Part shown: piece after piece, positions 57,660 to 64,000 of the stretch | How the letters are laid out: each line of letters begins with the position of its first letter | How positions within the stretch are numbered: position 1 is the stretch's first letter | Assembly (NCBI GenBank): GCA_030248065.1 | Contig: JASAMV010001489.1 | Location: 62,001 to 126,000 of the forward strand | DNA length: 64,000 nt | DNA from: Rhynchonema sp. JSB1_4 | Lineage: Eukaryota > Nematoda > Chromadorea > Monhysterida > Xyalidae | Direction of reading: 5' to 3' | Translations under genes and position numbers: made by a program | Notes under the pieces: model-generated | Told to the model about the DNA's origin: nothing | The model's input: the letters and a program-made list of their open reading frames with translations, nothing else | The model's database searches: none

Positions 57660-57898
57660 CCAAGAACAGCGTGACGGAATCATCTCAGATTGAAACATCA
57701 GCACGTTATTTGCTAGCGGTTGCGTGCGATCCGACGATGGGTTTGGGCCATCGACTGTTCAACTATGCTTCGTTGTACGGACTGGCCAGACTCAACAATC
57801 GTACCCCTTTTATTGCTAACAACAGTGCATGTGCGCTGCATCAGTATTTCACGTTGAGTACGTCCACTGCAAGCGATTTCGAGAACGAGACAGAAAGT
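57660..57898 (+). CDS. Orphan exon resembling GT11 alpha-1,2-fucosyltransferase N-terminus
   Basis: After acceptor TTTTTTTCAG the frame reads ...RYLLAVACDPTMGLGHRLFN, then YASLYGLARLNNRTPF. The GLGNRLFNYASLYG pattern is the N-terminal donor-binding motif of GT11 fucosyltransferases, here with His instead of the usual Asn. The exon ends at a GTGCAC donor. No downstream GT11 exons (the HxRRxD-type motif region) were found before the next gene starts at 58217. The upstream start exon is uncertain (an ATG frame MSLIKFL at 57277 is cut by the TIR element). It is probably a fragment or a gene broken by insertion. Confidence 0.5.
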
Positions 57899-58216
57899 GG
57901 GTGCACTTAGTGGGTCCACATTTACAGTAGTTTTTCTGCTCACCCGTGCGTGCTATATCAAATGGCGTTTTGACCATAAATGCTGCCGTAACCCTACCTG
58001 GTTGTTTGGCTCAGTGAATATGCAAGCCCGCCTGGAGAAAGATGACACCGTGTGTGACCAAATTTAAAACAAATCGTCCGGGAATCAAATTACATCAACG
58101 AACCCCATTACTTCAACTTGGCATCACACGAGTCCCCAATTGCATTTTCGATTAGTTTAGTTGATGGACGGCATTGTATATTTCAGGAGTACATTTTGTA
58201 TTCGTAAAGCGTCGTG

Positions 58217-59826
58217 ATGTCCAGCCTTCGTGTAGCCTTTGTTGATGCGGAATCCTCTGATTTCGTGGCCCCATGTGCATTCGATTCTGGACTTCGTGTT
58301 ACGCCTGGCTGTCCGCATCCTGGCTATATTGCTGAAACGGCACTATTGGTAAGCATCCTACATAGCTCATATGAGTTTCGCGTAAAGTGGTGCACGCGCC
58401 GATGAACGCCACTGATGATGGCAATGATGATGCGCTGTAATACTTTGTGCATTTGTTCGTCAATATGTGTACTTCATTTTTATACATAACCGTATAATCA
58501 ATGGACTTTAAACGTGGCAAAATCCACGAAGCTGTAGTTTGATCTAACAAACGCAGATATTCCGAATCGCAAACATTTCCTTCGAATTGGTTAACGCGAC
58601 AAACTTGCTGTGGAACGAAGCGCTTCCGTTTGTTTACAATGGCACTTTTGACACGGTTCTATGCAGTTATGAACGGTCAGCCGACAAACACAATGTACAT
58701 GCCGTTTACTTACCTGGTGCTGGAGCTTCCACTGAATCTGAAATATGCTTTTCAGCGCAGCAAGCCATCGGAGACAATTCTCGCGTGGAGCCACAAGATA
58801 TCCACCCTGACGACATACAAACACAGGCCTGATTTGTTCTATACGACCGTGGAGTCGCTGCTGGTTTACGACCTGTGGATTTGGCTGTTGTTCATCGTTG
58901 TTGTGTTGCTGACAAAGGGGTACAGGGTCGTGCACGATTGGATGACTGAAACAGTGGCCAATTGCAATCGAGAACTGCGAAGCAAGTTGGACGATGTCGT
59001 TAACATCCTTCAGCGCCCGAAGCCCCCAGTTTTATGTAGCACACCGTCACAACAAAAGTTTATGACCTAAGGTGCAGACCAACTGGTTACCGTAAGATCT
59101 TGCAGCTCGTACAAGTTCCACCTAATCATGATCGGCTACTTCATGATGCTATATGTTGGCTTGTACGGCAACGGGATTCTTACGGCACTGCTGACCGAAA
59201 AGGACGTGTTCATGTACAACACTATCGACGAACTCATTCAACTGCTGAAACGTGGAAAGACAGTGCTGTTACTCGCTTCTGACTCGCTGCTGTCCAACCA
59301 ACTTGACAACAAAGACGTGAAACGATTGACAGCCACGTTTCAGGAGAATCCCCCGATTCATATGAAGAACCTAGCTTCCTTAAATGACTACGCCCCGCAG
59401 ATACTCAGTGGCGAAGCCGTGCGCATCTCAATCAATCCCGTTATTTACGCTCAGCATCTTGCAATTTGCGGAACGAGAGTCGTTGCGCTGCCGACCTTGC
59501 AGCGAGTCGAGACGAGAATGCTGTTCAACCGCAACGTGTCCGATGAAGTTATCGATCGCATCAATTTGGCAAACGAGCTGTCAGCAAATGGACTACTGCA
59601 AATCAAAGCCAGATACAAACGGAGGTTTTTGAAGGCGTTAAACAATTGCACCGCTCAGAACAAACCAGCCGACGTAGCAGCGGCGTTTGGTAAGATCAAA
59701 ATCATGAATGCGTTGGGAAGCTTTGCATTTCTGGCCGCTGGACTGTGTGCAGGATTTGCGTGCTTCGCGCTGGAATGCTGTTCCTCCCCAATCCTTTGGC
59801 CGTCATTAACAGACATGGGCATTTAA
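58217..59826 (+). CDS. Ionotropic-receptor-like channel, copy 1, apparent frameshift
   Basis: Exons are 58217-58348, 58557-about 59035 and 59106-59826. The N-terminal lobe (SLRVAFVDAESSDF...PGYIAE) resembles the S1 ligand-binding half of ionotropic glutamate receptors. Then comes TM1 (LWIWLLFIVVVLLTKGY), a segment FMMLYVGLYGNGILTALLTE at the position of the SYTANLAAF-like pore exit, an S2 half (TIDELIQLL...) and a C-terminal helix (LGSFAFLAAGLCAGFACFAL). There is no amino-terminal domain, as in insect and nematode IR proteins. Within exon 2 the frame shifts around 58670-58700: the upstream part reads VLCSYERSAD, the downstream part MPFTYLVLELPLNLKY. Copy 2 is continuous there and 17 nt longer. 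So copy 1 is either a recent pseudogene or the assembly has an indel. Confidence 0.7.
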
Positions 59827-60304
59827 ATACGAATAGATTTCCACCCAAGATTTGTCTGTTCATGTTCTATCTGTTATAGGTATCACAATCCGATATGCAT
59901 TGATGAACCCTTGCATGCGAATAAAGTGTTGTATTGCACAGCATCGTTTAGCAACGTTACACGATCCTTAGCTTGATGGTCAAAGGAAGTTGGTCGCTCA
60001 GAAGCTTTTGGTGACCATAGTCTTTTGAACAACTGTTGCCGAAATATTTAACAAGAATTTATGGCGTGCATATTCAGTGTATCATTTTTTCTTGTGCAAA
60101 CATTTCTCAATCAAACATAGTGCATGAGGATTGTTATGAAGGCCTGCATATATCGCAAAAACGGATCAAATTCTTTCAGACAAGCATTGGTAACAACGCG
60201 TAGGCCGGCCTGCGCAAACATTTTTGCTTGTCATATACAGTACATTGGTGGTCTGGCAGTCTGCCCCAATCAAAGAGAACACGCGCTGTCCATAATCGGT
60301 AGTG

Positions 60305-61768
60305 ATGGGTCTTCGAGTGGGCTTCATAAGTTTCGAGTCGCCGGAGTTCTTAGCGCCGTGTGCGTTCGATTCCAAACTGCGCGTCACGCCAGTTTGTCCT
60401 TACCCTGGATTTATCGCTGAATGCATGCTGGTGGTAAGTTTGGATCAAAGTACCAATGCCATAGGGGCCAAACCATCGAGTTCAAATCAGTTAGATTATG
60501 AGACCCATGGTGATCGAGCTATTGAACTTGGAACATTCTTCTTGAACAGATATTGCGGTGGTCAAACATATCGTTCGAGCTAATCAATGCTACCAATCTG
60601 TTTTGGGGCAATGCGCTTCCGCTCGTTTACAACAATACTTTCGACGTTGTATTGAGCAGTTATGCGCCAACACCGGAAAGGCTCCTGGCGAGTTTTCTGT
60701 GTTTTTGCACATTGAACTTTACATACAAGTATGTGACACACCCTTTTCAAACGCCTGTTGTTCAGGACAGCAAGGCATCAGTGCCAATTCATGCGTGGAG
60801 CACATCCATCTACACACTGACCACTGGAAAGCACAAGCCTGACTTGTTGTACACGGCTGTCGAGTCACTGTTGGTTTACGATCTGTGGATTTGGCTGTTG
60901 TTCATCGTTGTTGTGCTGCTGACGAAGGGATACTCAATGGCGCATGATTGGATGTCGGAAACTGAAGTTCTTACCGTGCAGCAGCCGCCAAACAGGTACG
61001 GGTACGCTTTAAAAAATTGTCGTGAGAGCAGTTGTCCTCGTATCACCTTCCTTCAGATCCCACGCGTTCCACGCACTGATTGTCGGCTACTTTATGATGT
61101 TGTACGGTGGTTTGTATGGTAACGGAATTCTGGCTGGTTTGTTGACCGAGAAGAAAGTTTATATGTACAACAACATTGACGAATTGATTCAGTTGCTCCA
61201 CGAAGGGAAAACTGTTCCAATTTTCGAAACTGCAAATACATCGCTGTTAACGGGGCCGGACAAAGAGATGGACCGTGTGAAAGCCACGTTTGCCACGAAT
61301 CCGCCCGTTTTCGTGGATTTCTTGCCGGGTTCTGACAAGCACATTCCGCAAATTTTGAGCGGAGTCGCAGTGCGCATTGCATCAAGCAGAGTTGTTCAGC
61401 TGGAGCACGCGAAAATCTGCGGCTCAAGAGTTGTACCCATGCCGACGCTTCCGAAATTTAACTCTGGACTGCTATTTAGTCGAAACGTTTCGGATGATGT
61501 GATTGAAGCCATTAATTCGGCCATCGGCGCAACCGCAGCCGGCCTGGAGAACATTGCGTTGAGGTACAGAACGAAATTTCAGAAAACGCTGAGAAACTGC
61601 ACTGTTCAGGACGAGCAAGGAAATCGTTCGCCGTTTGATAAGATCCGAATCATCAACGCGCTGGGAAGTTTTGCGTTCCTTGCAGCCGGTTTGTGCGCTG
61701 CGTTCGCTTGTTTTACTTTTGAGTTCTGTCATAATTTGAGACTGGTGCAGTTTCGTGGACGTCAGTGA
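60305..61768 (+). CDS. Ionotropic-receptor-like channel, copy 2
   Basis: Exons are 60305-60433, 60550-60995 and 61057-61768, giving about 428 residues. The S1-like start is MGLRVGFISFESPEFLAPCA and the next exon has NISFELINATNLFW. TM1 is LWIWLLFIVVVLLTKGY. Exon 3 has FMMLYGGLYGNGILAGLLTE, an S2-like lobe (NIDELIQLLHEGKTVP, then PQILSGVAVRI), and the terminal helix LGSFAFLAAGLCAAFACFTF. Exon structure and phases equal copy 1, so this is a tandem duplicate without the frameshift. By family it would be a ligand-gated cation channel in sensory or neuronal membranes; the ligand cannot be predicted. No signal peptide is seen, so an upstream leader exon may exist. Confidence 0.82.
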
Positions 61769-62018
61769 GATCGTGTTCAATACCAGTGACGCATGTCGTA
61801 GTAACTGCCGCCCATTGGTACAATCCAAACTGCCCATGTTTGTCACCACGGTAATCTGATAATTTGGTAAGAAAATCATCTGTTCAACACCAATACATTT
61901 TTGTTGTGCAGTACATCATCAAAATGAAATATAACTTGTACTATCTGTAGTGAGACCACACCATTGACGCCGCGGAACAACGCTTTTGCGTGCATTCGCT
62001 GGATTGTGCGCAGCGTAA

Positions 62019-62468
62019 GGGCGGACTTAGGTTGAACACGGAACACGGAACACGGAAATAATTTACATACAAACCAGTTTCATGGATTTCCGTGTCACGG
62101 AAATATTTCCGTGCACGGAAATATTTCCGTGTTCCGTGTTCCGTGACAAAGTCTTTAAAATCACGGAACACGGAAATATTTCCGTGTTCCGTGTTCCGTG
62201 ATAATTTTGAAAATCACGGAACACGGAAATATTTCCGTGTTCCGTGATTTTCAAAGTTATCACGGAACACGGAACACGGAAATATTTCCGTGCACGTAAA
62301 TATTTCCGTGTTCCGTGATTTTCAAAATTACCCCGGAACACGCAACACGGAAATATTTCCGTGCACGGAAATATTTCCGTGTTCCGTGATTTTCAAAATT
62401 TTATCACGGAACACGGAACACGGAAATATTTCCGTGTTCCGTGTTCCGTGTTCAACCTAAGTCCGGCC
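62019..62468. mobile_element. TIR element made of CACGGAACACGGAAATATTT palindromes
   Basis: Ends GGGCGGACTTAGGTTGAACA and TTCAACCTAAGTCCGGCC are inverted. Nearly the whole interior consists of CGGAACACGGAAATATTTCC and its complement in alternating orientation. No coding capacity was found. Same family as 57297-57645. Confidence 0.85.
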
Positions 62469-62608
62469 TTAGGCTGCTTGGCAACGCAGTATTATTGCAC
62501 TTGCACAGATCAATTTTACTCTGACGGATTAGCCTATCAGGGGTGATGGGAAGTTTTGCGTTTCTAAGATTGCGGACCAGCTTGTCTGTGGTGCATGCTC
62601 GTGGTGGC

Positions 62609-62889
62609 CGGACAATTGAGCAAAGCACATTTGAGCAAGACCACTTTGAGCAAGTGAAAAAGAGCAGGGCCAAAAGAGCAGAGCACTTATTTTGTTCCAA
62701 CGGCTTAGGCTTAGGCTGATTTGGTATCAGGCTTAAGCTTAGCCTTAGGCTTACACTTAAGATTAGTTTTGTGCTTGGGCTTAGGCTTAGGCTTAGGCCT
62801 ATTCGTTTTTAGGTTCTGCTCTTTTGGACTCTGCTCTTTTTCACTTGCTCAAAGTGGTCTTGCTCAAATGTGCTTTGCTCAATTGCCCG
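62609..62889. repeat. Foldback with ~70-bp arms around TTAGGC-like hexamers
   Basis: The left arm includes ACAATTGAGCAAAGCACATT and GAGCAAGACCACTTTGAGC; the right arm is the reverse complement. Between them (62700-62805) runs GGCTTAGGCTTAGGC-type sequence, some copies exact TTAGGC repeats. Confidence 0.8.
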
Positions 62890-63308
62890 TCCGCCATGCT
62901 CGTTGGGGCGGTTGCGCCATTCTTCTTGCATCACAAATTCCAATGTATGTTCATGTTTGGAATTTGTTCATTTCTTTCATGGGTTGCATTTCTTTCATTT
63001 CTGCTTTTTAATGTATTGTGAATTGTGTTTGTATTTGCAGAGTTAGAATATGATAGCGTCCAAATAGTACTCTGATTCGATCATCTGCAGTCTGCACATT
63101 GGTTACTTTGAATGAAACCTGACCGATACAGAGATGCATGATATGAACCGTAGGTATGATGGTGTGATGTGGTAGCTCTCCGAACAATAAAAAAAACATT
63201 TCCAAATAAATTGAAATAATGAGCGATACTACCAAAATAACCACGTTCCAAACCCGTGGAAATGAACAATGAAGTGCACTCTTCACAAGAATCGCACCCA
63301 GTCGCATT

Positions 63309-63665
63309 TTAATAAAAATCAAAGCTTCGACGCTGGTTCTGGCTGGCGACTGGCGGCAACGAGACCGGTTGAGGATGGTAACCATAATCATGAATTTCTT
63401 CATCTGGCGGATTTGGCGATTCCCTCGCTGAATTTGATCGAAAATAGATTTTCGTGCTTCGACGCCTTCCACCGATGCTGTTGGGGCGATCGTGCACACC
63501 GTGGTCATTCGGGGACAGGAATTGAGTGTTTGAAGCAGCACTAGTGGTCGCTGGTGTAGGTACGACACCACTAAGACCCGGATTGGCGTTCGGCATTGTA
63601 AACGACTCCTGTTGTTGCAAGCGACGGCGGTTCTGGGTGACCTGGGAGTGCGTACGTCGAAACAT
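63309..63665 (-). CDS. Possible minus-strand gene, unknown product (118 aa)
   Basis: The open frame starts MFRRTHSQVTQNRRRLQQQE, is Gln/Asn/Pro-rich, and includes GGRRRSTKIYFRSNSARE before stopping at DFY. Another minus frame immediately after (63008-63300) encodes MRLGAILVKSALHCSF and a hydrophobic helix VWNVVILVVSLIISIYLEMF. The two might be joined by an undetected intron into one membrane protein. I do not recognise either part. Confidence 0.35.
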   Translation of the reverse strand: MFRRTHSQVTQNRRRLQQQESFTMPNANPGLSGVVPTPATTSAASNTQFLSPNDHGVHDRPNSIGGRRRSTKIYFRSNSARESPNPPDEEIHDYGYHPQPVSLPPVASQNQRRSFDFY

Positions 63666-64000
63666 TATTTTGGTTTGATTTTGAGATGAAAACGTATGTA
63701 CATAATGGTAGTATTATATAGGTATGTACTTGTGATGAGCCCTACGGCAACTTTGGGAACTTTTGTTAGCAGAAGAAGATATGTAGTCACATAGGCTAGA
63801 AACTTGCTCGGGCTGTATACGCACTGATGATGACCAGATGCACCACCTCTTTAAAAAAACTAGATGAGCAACCATACAGTTCGTCTCCTTTGTTTCAAAT
63901 CCGAAATAACACCTGAATGAGCATTGAACGGGGTGTGCTCGAATTTGTCAACCCGGATGCCACAACAACTGACCTCCTTATCAAACCCATGTCTAATCCG
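63666..64000. other. Stretch without a recognisable gene
   Basis: No supported exon or repeat was seen up to the window end. Confidence 0.5.

Overview
The window looks like a piece of a repeat-rich invertebrate nuclear genome, most likely a nematode. Protein-coding genes are split into short exons by mostly short GT-AG introns, many ending in TTTCAG. The gene content includes a ShKT-type cysteine-rich secreted protein, ionotropic-receptor-like genes and a GT11-like exon. Degenerate runs of the nematode telomere hexamer TTAGGC recur inside the window. All exon models were built by eye from splice sites, reading phase and paralogue comparison; the species is not identified.

Layout from left to right. 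1-2.2 kb: no gene seen. 2.2-7.2 kb: a 12-exon secreted cysteine-rich gene built from repeated phase-1 modules. 8.8-14.8 kb: two tandem Mpv17/PMP22-family genes. 15.0-15.4 kb: a broken non-LTR retrotransposon tail on the minus strand. 15.8-20.7 kb: two zinc-finger genes. 20.7-24.3 kb: G-rich and nested repeats. 24.3-32.4 kb: a 21-exon gene with a zinc knuckle, an AT-hook and two copies of an unrecognised module (modules A and B). 32.6-41.3 kb: an 88-bp satellite array interrupted by a TA-flanked MITE, a tRNA-derived foldback and a hAT-type MITE. 42.7-51.4 kb: a second gene carrying two more copies of the same module (C and D). 52-56.1 kb: two minus-strand secreted Cys/Pro-rich genes and a decayed third copy. 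57.7 kb: an orphan GT11-like exon. 58.2-61.8 kb: two tandem ionotropic-receptor-like genes, the first with an apparent frameshift. 62-64 kb: foldback repeats and one minus-strand ORF of unknown function.

Two things stand out. First, there is a family of two-module proteins flanking the satellite. Four module copies share motif order and intron phases, and I cannot match them to any domain I know. Second, at least eight insertions have perfect 8-bp target duplications and CAGGG/CAGTG/TAGGG ends, the signature of hAT-type non-autonomous elements. Many of their interiors consist of one short motif repeated many times, with a different motif in each family. Most sit in introns, some nested, and one is inside the satellite.
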